Shown: in pieces, positions 50,787-58,427 of the stretch | Layout: every line of letters starts with the position of its first letter | Position numbering within the stretch: the first letter of the stretch is position 1 | NCBI RefSeq assembly: GCF_015627125.1 | Contig: NZ_VTDO01000003.1 | Span: 261,769-325,768 of the forward strand | Reading direction: 5' to 3' | Origin: Acinetobacter rathckeae | GTDB lineage: Bacteria > Pseudomonadota > Gammaproteobacteria > Pseudomonadales > Moraxellaceae | DNA: 64,000 bases | Notes under the pieces: generated by a model | Database searches by the model: none | What the model was told of the DNA's origin: nothing | Seen by the model: only the letters and a program-made list of their open reading frames with translations | Translations under genes and position numbers: made by a program

Positions 50787-52070
50787 ATGATTGAACAAAC
50801 AGACATTATTATTATTGGGGCGGGGCCTTCTGGAAGTTCTGCAGCGGCTTTATTACGTAAAAAAGGCTATGCTGTAACAATTTTAGAGCGTCAACATTTT
50901 CCACGCTTTAGTATTGGTGAATCATTATTACCACAGTCTATGGTATTTTTGGAAGAAGCGGGCTTGCTCGATATTGTACGTGAAAATGTTGATAAATTTG
51001 CTTTCCAATATAAAAATGGAGCGAGTTTTCTGAGAGGGAAACAAACCAGTTTTTATGATTTTAGAGAAAAGTTTACCGCAGGGCCGGGTACAACATGGCA
51101 AGTCAGAAGAGCGAATTTTGATCACCTTTTAGCCCAAGGTGCACAAGCCTTAGGTGCAGACATTCGCTTTGGTCATGAAGTGTTAAATGTAGATGTAGAA
51201 TCTACACACCCTATATTAACGATTCAGACTGAACAACAAGAAACGTATCAAATACAGGCTAAATTTTTATTGGATGCCAGTGGTTTTGGGCGTGTTTTAC
51301 CAAAACTTTTAGATTTAGAAAGCCCTTCTAATTTTCCTGTACGCCGTGCGCTGTTTACACATGTTGAAGATGGCATTGTAGATCAGGCTTTTGATCGAGA
51401 GAAAATCTTAATTACTGTACATGAAAAAGACCATAGAGCATGGTATTGGACCATTCCATTTGCTGATGGCCGTTCATCATTTGGTGTGGTTGCAGAGCAA
51501 GATTTTTTTGATAAGTATGGTTTTGAAGACAGTACCCCTGAAGCGTTATTGAAACGTATTTTAGCAGACGACCCTGCATTGTCTGGGGTATTAAAGCATG
51601 CAAAATTTGATATACCTGTACGTACGTTGGTTGGCTATGCGGCAGATGTGAAGCACCTTGCACAGCATAACTATGCACTGTTAGGCAATGCAGGTGAGTT
51701 TTTAGACCCAGTATTTTCATCAGGCGTGACGATTGCCTTAAAGTCTGCAAGTTTAGCTGTGCCATTGGTCGAAAGAGTGTTACAGGGCGAGACCGTAGAC
51801 TGGTTTGAGGAATATGAAAAACCTTTGCGTCAAGGCATTGATGTCTTTCGTGCATATGTAGAAGCATGGTATACGGGGGAATTTCAAGATGTTGTTTTTT
51901 CTACATATCAGAAAAAGAATATTCAAATCCAGAACATGATTTCGTCTTTGTTGGCAGGCTATGCATGGGATACCAAAAACCCAATCCATAGCAATGCAAA
52001 ACGCCGTTTAAGTGCGATTGCTGAATATTGTCGAGAAGGTGAAAGTGAAGAAGAGCATGCATTGTCTTAA
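50787..52070 (+). CDS. Flavin-dependent halogenase/oxidoreductase-like protein
   Basis: A 427-residue FAD-dependent protein of the tryptophan-halogenase/geranylgeranyl-reductase superfamily. Features are GAGPSGSSAA (11-20), the conserved FSIGESLLP (41-49), and the halogenase motif W219-Y-W-T-I-P224 (WxWxIP). A lysine, K76 in FQYKNGASF, lies where variant halogenases have their catalytic lysine. FAD-contact GNAGEFLDPVFSSGV follows near residue 290. It may halogenate or reduce/oxidise the aryl head group. It lies between the exporter and a lipoprotein gene. Halogenase function is inferred, not shown. Confidence 0.78.
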   Translation: MIEQTDIIIIGAGPSGSSAAALLRKKGYAVTILERQHFPRFSIGESLLPQSMVFLEEAGLLDIVRENVDKFAFQYKNGASFLRGKQTSFYDFREKFTAGPGTTWQVRRANFDHLLAQGAQALGADIRFGHEVLNVDVESTHPILTIQTEQQETYQIQAKFLLDASGFGRVLPKLLDLESPSNFPVRRALFTHVEDGIVDQAFDREKILITVHEKDHRAWYWTIPFADGRSSFGVVAEQDFFDKYGFEDSTPEALLKRILADDPALSGVLKHAKFDIPVRTLVGYAADVKHLAQHNYALLGNAGEFLDPVFSSGVTIALKSASLAVPLVERVLQGETVDWFEEYEKPLRQGIDVFRAYVEAWYTGEFQDVVFSTYQKKNIQIQNMISSLLAGYAWDTKNPIHSNAKRRLSAIAEYCREGESEEEHALS

Positions 52071-52572
52071 AGTATTGTTGATTGTTGGGTTGGCTATACT
52101 CTGTATGGCTTGCCAAGCACCGAAAGTACAAGGTCTTAAGTCAATCGCTTGGCAGATTGAGCCACATTATCAGCGTCAAGACATGTTGGAAATGCAATGG
52201 AAAAAGACCACGTTTAGCCTATTGCTGTATCAAGAACAAAAGGCAGGTGTACTGTCAATGTTGGGTTTAAGCTTAACAGGGCAACCACTTTTTCAGCTCA
52301 CGTTCGATGGTAAACAGGTTTATGTTCAACAACGTATAGATGCTATGCGTTTACTACCATTTGATTTTTTAGTGAGAGATATTTTGTTCGCCACTTATTC
52401 TAATTTTCAATCACAAAATAGTAATGTTACCTTTGAACAATCTAAAAAGTATATTGATATTAACAACGTACGTGTTTTAAATATTGATATCCAACCACAG
52501 CAAGTGGTACTTCACAATGTACAAGTACCTTATAGCATTGTATTTAGTCAAATACCTGAAGGATTAAAATAA
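52045..52572 (+). CDS. DUF3261 lipoprotein
   Basis: A 175-residue lipoprotein with signal peptide and lipobox (LCMACQ, C near residue 21-22) and a DUF3261 domain, a family found in aryl polyene clusters and of unknown function. The GTG at 52045 is preferred because AGAAGG lies 5 bases upstream and KK follows as a natural n-region. An ATG at 52057 is possible. It overlaps the end of the flavoprotein gene by 26 bases and ends 1 base before the ketosynthase gene. An outer-membrane location is likely. Confidence 0.78.
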   Translation: MKKSMHCLKVLLIVGLAILCMACQAPKVQGLKSIAWQIEPHYQRQDMLEMQWKKTTFSLLLYQEQKAGVLSMLGLSLTGQPLFQLTFDGKQVYVQQRIDAMRLLPFDFLVRDILFATYSNFQSQNSNVTFEQSKKYIDINNVRVLNIDIQPQQVVLHNVQVPYSIVFSQIPEGLK

Positions 52573-52573
52573 A

Positions 52574-53740
52574 ATGGTCGCAGTGGGTATAGCGTGTGGT
52601 ATAGGCTTATCAAGTTTGGGTGATGATGTAAAAGCGGCATTAACTTCATCTGAAAATACACTGACTTTAAGGTCTGATCTGCTTGCAGATCAGACGGTGC
52701 AGGTGGGTGCATATCAGGGTGATTTGTATAGTGCTGAATTACCAACAGCCATGAAGGCGATTGATTCACGAAATTTTCGTTTAGCATTGACTGCGCTTGA
52801 AAAAATCAAAGATCGTGTAGATGCTCATATTAAAAATATAGATCAAAACCGTCTTGCGGTCATTGTTGGTACATCAACATCAGGTATTGCTGACAATGAA
52901 CCTGTTCTTAAACAATATTTTGAGCAGAAAAATGTTGCTGTGTCATATAAGAAACAAGAGATGGGTTGCTTAGCGAGAGGGCTACAAGCACACTTGGGCT
53001 GGACAGGGATTGCGTATACCATTTCTACAGCATGTTCATCGAGTGGAAAAGCATTTGCCGCAGGACAGCGTTTAATTGAAGCTGGGCTTGCTGATGCGGT
53101 GTTGGTTGGTGGAGTAGATACACTATGCCAGTTAACACTCAATGGTTTTAATAGCTTAGAAAGTCTGTCTAGTCAACAGTGTCAGCCCTGTGGTCAACGC
53201 CGTGATGGAATTAATATTGGTGAAGCAGCCAGTTTATTTCTACTCACGAAAGACGTTGCTCCAGTTATGCTCATGGGGCATGGGGAGTCTATGGATGCAT
53301 GGCATATTTCAGCACCACACCCTGAAGGCATAGGTGCACAATCAGCTATGTGTAGAGCTTTAGATGCTGCTGCAATTTCACCATCTTGTATTGATTATCT
53401 TAACCTACACGGTACTGCTACACCACAAAATGATGCCATGGAGATTCACGCTGTTCGCCAAGTGTTTGGAGAAAACAATGTGGCTCTAAGTAGTACTAAG
53501 CATAAAACAGGGCATTGCTTAGGTGCGGCGAGTGCACTCGAAGCATATATTTGTTATCGCATTTTATTAGATCAATCGTGGCTTCCTTTACATCAGTCAG
53601 GTGAAATAGACATGCAATTAAAAGATCAGAATTATGTGCGAGATTATAAGATGAATAAACCGATATGTTATGTGATGAGTAATTCATTTGCATTTGGTGG
53701 TAGCAATGTGAGTCTTGTTTTTGGGATATCTAAATCATGA
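52574..53740 (+). CDS. apeO: Aryl polyene ketosynthase (ApeO-like)
   Basis: A 388-residue beta-ketoacyl-ACP synthase of the KAS I/II fold. The nucleophile is C154 in ISTACSSSGKA, with histidines H279 (NLHGTATP) and H314 (KTGHCLGAAS). In the known system the partner protein ApeC forms a heterodimer with ApeO; here the N-terminal-like gene at the start of the cluster plays that part. This synthase probably extends the aryl chain. It overlaps the dehydratase gene by 4 bases. Confidence 0.88.
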   Translation: MVAVGIACGIGLSSLGDDVKAALTSSENTLTLRSDLLADQTVQVGAYQGDLYSAELPTAMKAIDSRNFRLALTALEKIKDRVDAHIKNIDQNRLAVIVGTSTSGIADNEPVLKQYFEQKNVAVSYKKQEMGCLARGLQAHLGWTGIAYTISTACSSSGKAFAAGQRLIEAGLADAVLVGGVDTLCQLTLNGFNSLESLSSQQCQPCGQRRDGINIGEAASLFLLTKDVAPVMLMGHGESMDAWHISAPHPEGIGAQSAMCRALDAAAISPSCIDYLNLHGTATPQNDAMEIHAVRQVFGENNVALSSTKHKTGHCLGAASALEAYICYRILLDQSWLPLHQSGEIDMQLKDQNYVRDYKMNKPICYVMSNSFAFGGSNVSLVFGISKS

Positions 53741-54153
53741 ATGCAATAGATTATATTCCACACCAAAAACCAATGGTCTTTATAGATACCGTGACTACAG
53801 TCACTGAGAACAGTATAGAAGCATCATTAGAGATTACCTCTGAGCTGATGTTTGTTCAAGAAGAAGGTTTACCTACATGGGTTAGCATAGAAATTATGGC
53901 ACAAACCATTAGTGCGTATGCTGGTTTTCAGGGGAGTAAGTCTGAGCGTGCGCCAAGAATTGGGTATTTGTTAGGTACTCGGAGAATGGTCTTGCCGATG
54001 GCTTATTTTACTTTAGGAAAAACATTAAAGATTCATGCTCAGCGTGAATACTCACATGAGGGTTTGGGGCAATTTTTGTGTGAAATAGAGTATGAAGACC
54101 ATAAGATTTCCGCACTGCTGAGTGTGTACGAACCCGAAGAAGGAATGAGTTAA
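53737..54153 (+). CDS. apeP: Aryl polyene 3-hydroxyacyl-ACP dehydratase (ApeP-like)
   Basis: A 138-residue hotdog-fold dehydratase. It has H9 in IPHQKPM and a conserved glutamate E52 in VSIEIMAQTI, the catalytic pair arrangement of FabZ-like enzymes. In the known pathway the ApeP and ApeI subunits form a heteromeric dehydratase; here the ApeI counterpart is the C-terminal domain of the ligase fusion. It starts in an ATGA overlap with the ketosynthase gene and abuts the ketoreductase gene. Confidence 0.87.
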   Translation: MNAIDYIPHQKPMVFIDTVTTVTENSIEASLEITSELMFVQEEGLPTWVSIEIMAQTISAYAGFQGSKSERAPRIGYLLGTRRMVLPMAYFTLGKTLKIHAQREYSHEGLGQFLCEIEYEDHKISALLSVYEPEEGMS

Positions 54154-54879
54154 ATGAAAAAACGTATTTTAGTGACAGGTTCAAGCCGAGGCATAGGACG
54201 AGCTATTGCTTTACAACTTGCCAGCGCAGGTTTTGATGTGACGGTGCATGCTCGTTCAAGCCAAGCAGATGCAGATCAGGTTACACAGCATATTCAGCAG
54301 TTGGGCCAAGAAAGTCATGTACTGATGTTTGATGTGAATGATCGGGTGCTATGTAAGCAGGTGTTGGAGCAAGATGTAGAAAAGTATGGGGCATTTTACG
54401 GCATTGTGCTGAATGCTGGTTTGGCAAGAGATGCTGCTTTTCCAATGTTAGAAGATAACGATTGGGATGAAGTGGTTTCTACATCACTCAATGGATTTTA
54501 TAACATTATTAAACCATTGATTATGCCTATGATTCACCTTAGAAAAGGTGGCCGTATTGTGACATTGTCATCTGTTTCTGGAATTGCTGGTAATCGAGGC
54601 CAAGTCAACTATAGTGCAGCCAAAGCAGGTTTAATTGGTGCAACCAAAGCCCTTTCATTGGAACTGGCCAAACGTAAAATTACCGTGAACTGTGTCGCAC
54701 CAGGCCTCATAGAAACAGATATGATTACAGAGGAAGTCAAAGAACACGCTATGAAAATGATCCCAATGCAACGCATGGGGCAAGTTGATGAAGTGGCAAG
54801 TTTAGTTAAATTCCTTTGTTCAGATGAAGCCTCTTATATTACTCGGCAAGTGATCTCTGTAAATGGAGGTATGGTCTAG
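54154..54879 (+). CDS. apeQ: Aryl polyene 3-ketoacyl-ACP reductase (ApeQ-like)
   Basis: A 241-residue short-chain dehydrogenase/reductase of FabG type. The cofactor loop is GSSRGIG at 9-15 and the catalytic tetrad is N114, S140, Y153 and K157 (LSS..., NYSAAK). It reduces the beta-keto groups left by the ketosynthase with NADPH before dehydration, giving the conjugated double bonds; no enoyl reductase is present in the cluster, as expected for a polyene. The stop TAG shares one base with the next start. Confidence 0.9.
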   Translation: MKKRILVTGSSRGIGRAIALQLASAGFDVTVHARSSQADADQVTQHIQQLGQESHVLMFDVNDRVLCKQVLEQDVEKYGAFYGIVLNAGLARDAAFPMLEDNDWDEVVSTSLNGFYNIIKPLIMPMIHLRKGGRIVTLSSVSGIAGNRGQVNYSAAKAGLIGATKALSLELAKRKITVNCVAPGLIETDMITEEVKEHAMKMIPMQRMGQVDEVASLVKFLCSDEASYITRQVISVNGGMV

Positions 54880-56111
54880 TGAAGCGAGTTGTTGTTACTG
54901 GCATGTCGGGTATTACTTCTTTGGGCGAAAATGCAGATGATATCTTTAAACAGATGGAAGCTTGCAAAAATGGCATTCGCTACATGAACGAGTGGGAGAT
55001 CTATCCCGATTTACGTACACGTTTAGCAGGACCTGTCGATCATTTTACAGTGCCAAAGCATTTTACCCGTAAAGTGATGCGAGGCATGGGACGAGTTGCC
55101 TTAATGTCGGTGATTAGTGCTGAAAAAGCATTGGCAGATGCACAGTTACTAGACCATCCAATTCTTCAAAGTGGTGAAACAGGTATCGCTTTTGGCTCAT
55201 CTGCAGGCAGTGTAGATGCTGTGTGTGAAATGGGAAGCATGATCCTTGATCAGACCATGGACAAGATGAATGCCACAACGTACATTCGTATGATGGCACA
55301 TACTAGCTTAGTCAATATGAGCGTTTATTTTGGGATTAAAGGCTTATCTTTACCGACATCAAGTGCATGTACATCGGGCTCGATGTCGATCGGCCAAGCC
55401 TTTGAAGCCATTAGGTATGGTAAGCAAACAGTCATGCTTGCTGGTGGTGCAGAGGAGCTAAGTGCACCAAGTGCAGGCGTATTTGATGTGTTACTGGCAA
55501 CCAGTATGATGAACGATACACCGTCATTGTCACCAAGCCCTTTTGATGCAGATCGTGACGGTCTTGTTGTTGGTGAAGGTGCAGGCTGTTTAATCTTGGA
55601 AGAGCGAGAGCATGCTATTGCACGTGGTGCACATATTTACGCAGAAGTTATGGGTTACGGTAGTAATAGCGATGGAACACATGTGACACGCCCAGATCAA
55701 GACAGTATGGCGAGATGCATGCAGTTGGCGTTAAAGTCAGCTGATCTGAGTGCAGAAGATATAGATTATGTTAATGCACATGGTACAGCAACAGATCATG
55801 GTGATATTGCAGAAACGCAAGCTACGCAATCAGTATTGGGTTATAAACCGATTAGCTCATTAAAAAGTTATTTTGGCCATACACTTGGTGCATGTGGTGC
55901 GATAGAAGCATGGCTGAGTATTGAAATGTTACAGCGTCAACAGTTTATGCCAACGCTGAATCTAAAAACAGTTGATACCAACTGTGGTAAACTTGACTAT
56001 ATCGTGGATCAACCACGTGATATTAAAGCAAAAACTGTAATCACGAATAATTTTGCATTTGGCGGAATTAATACGTCTATTATTTTTACAACAGGGGATC
56101 ATCATGATTAA
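54879..56111 (+). CDS. apeR: Aryl polyene ketosynthase (ApeR-like)
   Basis: A 410-residue FabF-type beta-ketoacyl-ACP synthase with C164 in TSSACTSGSMS, H301 in NAHGTATD and H334 in YFGHTLGACG, plus the FabF-like gatekeeper segment FAFGGINTS at the C-terminus. It is the second ketosynthase of the cluster, presumably with another chain-length or substrate preference from the ApeO-like enzyme. The GTG start at 54879 overlaps the previous stop by one base. Its end overlaps the next small gene by 8 bases. Confidence 0.9.
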   Translation: MKRVVVTGMSGITSLGENADDIFKQMEACKNGIRYMNEWEIYPDLRTRLAGPVDHFTVPKHFTRKVMRGMGRVALMSVISAEKALADAQLLDHPILQSGETGIAFGSSAGSVDAVCEMGSMILDQTMDKMNATTYIRMMAHTSLVNMSVYFGIKGLSLPTSSACTSGSMSIGQAFEAIRYGKQTVMLAGGAEELSAPSAGVFDVLLATSMMNDTPSLSPSPFDADRDGLVVGEGAGCLILEEREHAIARGAHIYAEVMGYGSNSDGTHVTRPDQDSMARCMQLALKSADLSAEDIDYVNAHGTATDHGDIAETQATQSVLGYKPISSLKSYFGHTLGACGAIEAWLSIEMLQRQQFMPTLNLKTVDTNCGKLDYIVDQPRDIKAKTVITNNFAFGGINTSIIFTTGDHHD

Positions 56112-56532
56112 AAAAGTATTATTGAGCATATGTATGCTTGCTGGTGTGACAACGGTTCAAGCTGCAGATAAAATACATCAGTTAAATTTTAATGATGCAG
56201 TACAAAAAGCTGTTTCTGATGGTACGTTGGACGGTACAGTCAAGTTTTATTTGGCAGATACAAAGTCAGGTGGAAAAGTTCTTCAAAAAGACATCATCAC
56301 CAATAAAAAAACCAATGGTTTTGCGAAGTCTGCTGAAGAGTCATGTGATTGGGTGTTACGTTCAGCACTGATTCAATTACAAGATGTGGCTAAACAACGT
56401 GGTGGTAATGCTGTGACAAACATTGTGAGCTATTATAAATCTCATGAAGTGAAAAGTACAACGACTTATGATTGCCATAAAGGCATGGCCGTTGCTGGTG
56501 TTGCTTTGAAAGGTGATATTGTAAAATATTAA
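56104..56532 (+). CDS. Small secreted protein of the aryl polyene cluster (often mis-named excinuclease)
   Basis: A 142-residue protein with a Sec signal peptide (MIKKVLLSICMLAGVTTVQA, cleavage after residue 20) and a mature domain with two conserved cysteines (EESCDWV and YDCHKG), the latter pair likely forming a disulfide. It contains the GGNAVTNIVSYY segment. Homologues near such clusters are often labelled 'excinuclease ATPase', which the sequence does not support because it has no Walker motif. The envelope role is unknown. It is translationally coupled to the ketosynthase. Confidence 0.78.
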   Translation: MIKKVLLSICMLAGVTTVQAADKIHQLNFNDAVQKAVSDGTLDGTVKFYLADTKSGGKVLQKDIITNKKTNGFAKSAEESCDWVLRSALIQLQDVAKQRGGNAVTNIVSYYKSHEVKSTTTYDCHKGMAVAGVALKGDIVKY

Positions 56533-56672
56533 TTTCTTTCTAGATGAATTGAGATATTAATTTTAACGCTATAACGTGTAGGTGAAGTGAGTGTTATTCA
56601 TCAAAGGGAGCTACTTAATTTCACTGAAGCGTGTTACATAAAAATAGTATCTGTACTTGTTGCAATATCATT

Positions 56673-56713
56673 ATGCTCATAACAATGTATTTGTTATGAG
56701 CATACGTTTTTTT
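56673..56713 (+). terminator. Rho-independent terminator ending the aryl polyene operon
   Basis: ATGCTCATAACAA and TTGTTATGAGCAT form a perfect 13-bp stem with a 5-base loop (TGTAT). ACGTTTTTTT follows. It separates the operon from the downstream phosphopantetheinyl transferase gene. Confidence 0.92.
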
Positions 56714-56791
56714 AAGTCGCTATTTTTCAAGATAGGTGAGGCATTCTCAAATGAATGATCGGTATGAGCTAAATGGGTTTATATATAAACA

Positions 56792-57376
56792 ATGATTTAT
56801 TTAATGTATAAGAAAATTACCGATATTCTTTGTATAGAGGATACAGGAAACCTTCGCCTAAATACTCAGCAACGTATGCAGTTACAAGACTATCGCAATA
56901 AGCAATTACAACAACAACTCACACAGCCATTAAAAATAGAAATCAATACGTTTGGTAAGCCTATCAGTTCACAAATGAGTTTTAACCATTCACATAGTCA
57001 GAGATACTATGCTTTGGCATATAGTCAAAGTGTATTGAATGTAGGTGTCGATATTGAAGATTTTTCTAGAAATGTGCGCATGAAGGCGTTGGCCGAACAC
57101 TGTTTTCATGAAGAAGAACTTTTAATGTGGAAAAAACTTGGTGAAGATCGCACCTTTTGGTTTCAAGTATGGACAATTAAAGAGGCTGTACTTAAAGCCC
57201 ATAGTTTAGGTATTCGGTTAAATTTAAAAACTTTAAATACTCAAGCACACCCTGAAAATTTAGAAGGGATTGTTGATCATGAAAAAATAGGTCGCTTTTA
57301 TTATCAAAGTTTAAAGTTAGAAGAGTCTATGCTTACAGTTGCAAGTGATAAAAAGTTTGAGATTCAGTGGATATAA
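56792..57376 (+). CDS. 4'-phosphopantetheinyl transferase (Sfp/AcpT type)
   Basis: A 194-residue PPTase that converts apo-ACPs to the holo form. The signature VGVDIEDFSRN and the metal-binding EEELLMWKKLG ... FWFQVWTIKEAVLKAHSLG (W-x-x-KEA-x-K) are intact, and the N-terminal half has NHSHS before the VDIE block. It is smaller than Sfp but fits the AcpT-like group. It lies beyond a strong terminator and so has its own transcript. It most likely activates the two ACPs of the cluster. Confidence 0.88.
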   Translation: MIYLMYKKITDILCIEDTGNLRLNTQQRMQLQDYRNKQLQQQLTQPLKIEINTFGKPISSQMSFNHSHSQRYYALAYSQSVLNVGVDIEDFSRNVRMKALAEHCFHEEELLMWKKLGEDRTFWFQVWTIKEAVLKAHSLGIRLNLKTLNTQAHPENLEGIVDHEKIGRFYYQSLKLEESMLTVASDKKFEIQWI

Positions 57377-57394
57377 AGTATTGAAGTAACTAGT

Positions 57395-57425
57395 ATAAAA
57401 AATGCGCCCTATGTATAGAGCGCAT
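57395..57425 (-). terminator. Terminator downstream of secF (minus strand)
   Basis: ATGCGCCCTAT and ATAGAGCGCAT pair with one mismatch around a short loop. On the minus strand a TTTTTT tract follows, 24 bases after the secF stop at 57449. It also lies at the end of the opposing phosphopantetheinyl transferase gene. Confidence 0.8.
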
Positions 57426-57448
57426 CTGCTTGATTCAAAGTAGTAAGC

Positions 57449-58420
57449 TTAAGGAATATTATGGTGCTCTTCTTCAAACTCTGGTTTAACTTGCACAAGG
57501 AAATCTTGACGGTTAATACCACGCCATAGTGCAAATGCTGTTCCAATATAAATTGAAGAATAAGTACCTACAAAAATACCCACAAACATGGCTACAGAGA
57601 ACCAATGCAGGCCATCACCACCCAAGATCATCATAGCCACAACCACAAGAGTTAGTGTCATAGAGGTATGGAATGTACGTCTGAGGGTTTCTGTTAACGC
57701 ACTATTAATCACTTCTGTTGGTGTTGCTCCACGAATTTTTCGGAAGTTTTCACGAATACGGTCAGAAACGACAATATTATCGTTTAAAGAAAAACCAATC
57801 ACAGCCAGTACTGCAGCCAAAACGGTTAAGTCAAATGGCCACTGCATCAGCGCAAATATGCCTAAAATTGCAATGATGTCATGGAATAATGACAAAATCG
57901 CACCCATTGCAATTTTAAACTCAAATCGAATGGTGACATAAATCAGCATTAATAGGAGGGCAAGTGCGACAGCACCTGCTGAGCGAAGGTATAGCTCATT
58001 TCCTACCTGACCACCAACCGAGTCTACTTTGTGTAAAGTCCCCGTATTGTTTGGTAGCTGCACTGCTTTAGACAATGTGTTGTTTAAGTCTTCAACTTTA
58101 ATCTCTTGTACAGGCATACGCACCAGCAGGTCTGTATTACTCCCTAAGGTTTGTACAACGGTATGTTTAAAACCAGCACTTTCCAATGTTTGTATCAGTT
58201 GCTCAGGCTCTACCGCTTTTTGATAGGTCACTTCTGCAGCAATACCACCAGTAAAGTCTAGACCAAGGTTAAGCCCTTTATAACCAATGAAAAATAAGCT
58301 GGCAAGCGTGATTAATATTGAAATAATCGCAGCAGGTTTCGCAATTTTCATAAACGGAATAATGCGTTCACTTTCTGACGTACTGTACTGTTTTTCAGGT
58401 TGAGTCGCTTTGGTCATCAT
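57449..58420 (-). CDS. secF: Protein translocase subunit SecF
   Basis: An RND-type membrane protein with six helices that works with SecD in proton-driven completion of Sec export. The 323-residue protein starts with a cytoplasmic segment of about 20 residues, then the first helix, the periplasmic loop containing GLDFTGGIAAEV, and the C-terminal five helices with the GFSLNDNIVVSDRIRENFRK motif. It is 7 bases after secD, the usual order. Confidence 0.95.
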   Translation of the reverse strand: MMTKATQPEKQYSTSESERIIPFMKIAKPAAIISILITLASLFFIGYKGLNLGLDFTGGIAAEVTYQKAVEPEQLIQTLESAGFKHTVVQTLGSNTDLLVRMPVQEIKVEDLNNTLSKAVQLPNNTGTLHKVDSVGGQVGNELYLRSAGAVALALLLMLIYVTIRFEFKIAMGAILSLFHDIIAILGIFALMQWPFDLTVLAAVLAVIGFSLNDNIVVSDRIRENFRKIRGATPTEVINSALTETLRRTFHTSMTLTLVVVAMMILGGDGLHWFSVAMFVGIFVGTYSSIYIGTAFALWRGINRQDFLVQVKPEFEEEHHNIP

Positions 58421-58427
58421 AATCTCC

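Noticed and set aside
56104..56532. Excinuclease ABC subunit
   Set aside because: The protein has a signal peptide and no Walker A or zinc motifs of UvrA.
40226..57376. Aryl polyene cluster as a recently acquired island
   Set aside because: I saw no integrase, insertion sequence or tRNA attachment repeat at its borders, and the base composition does not obviously differ by eye.
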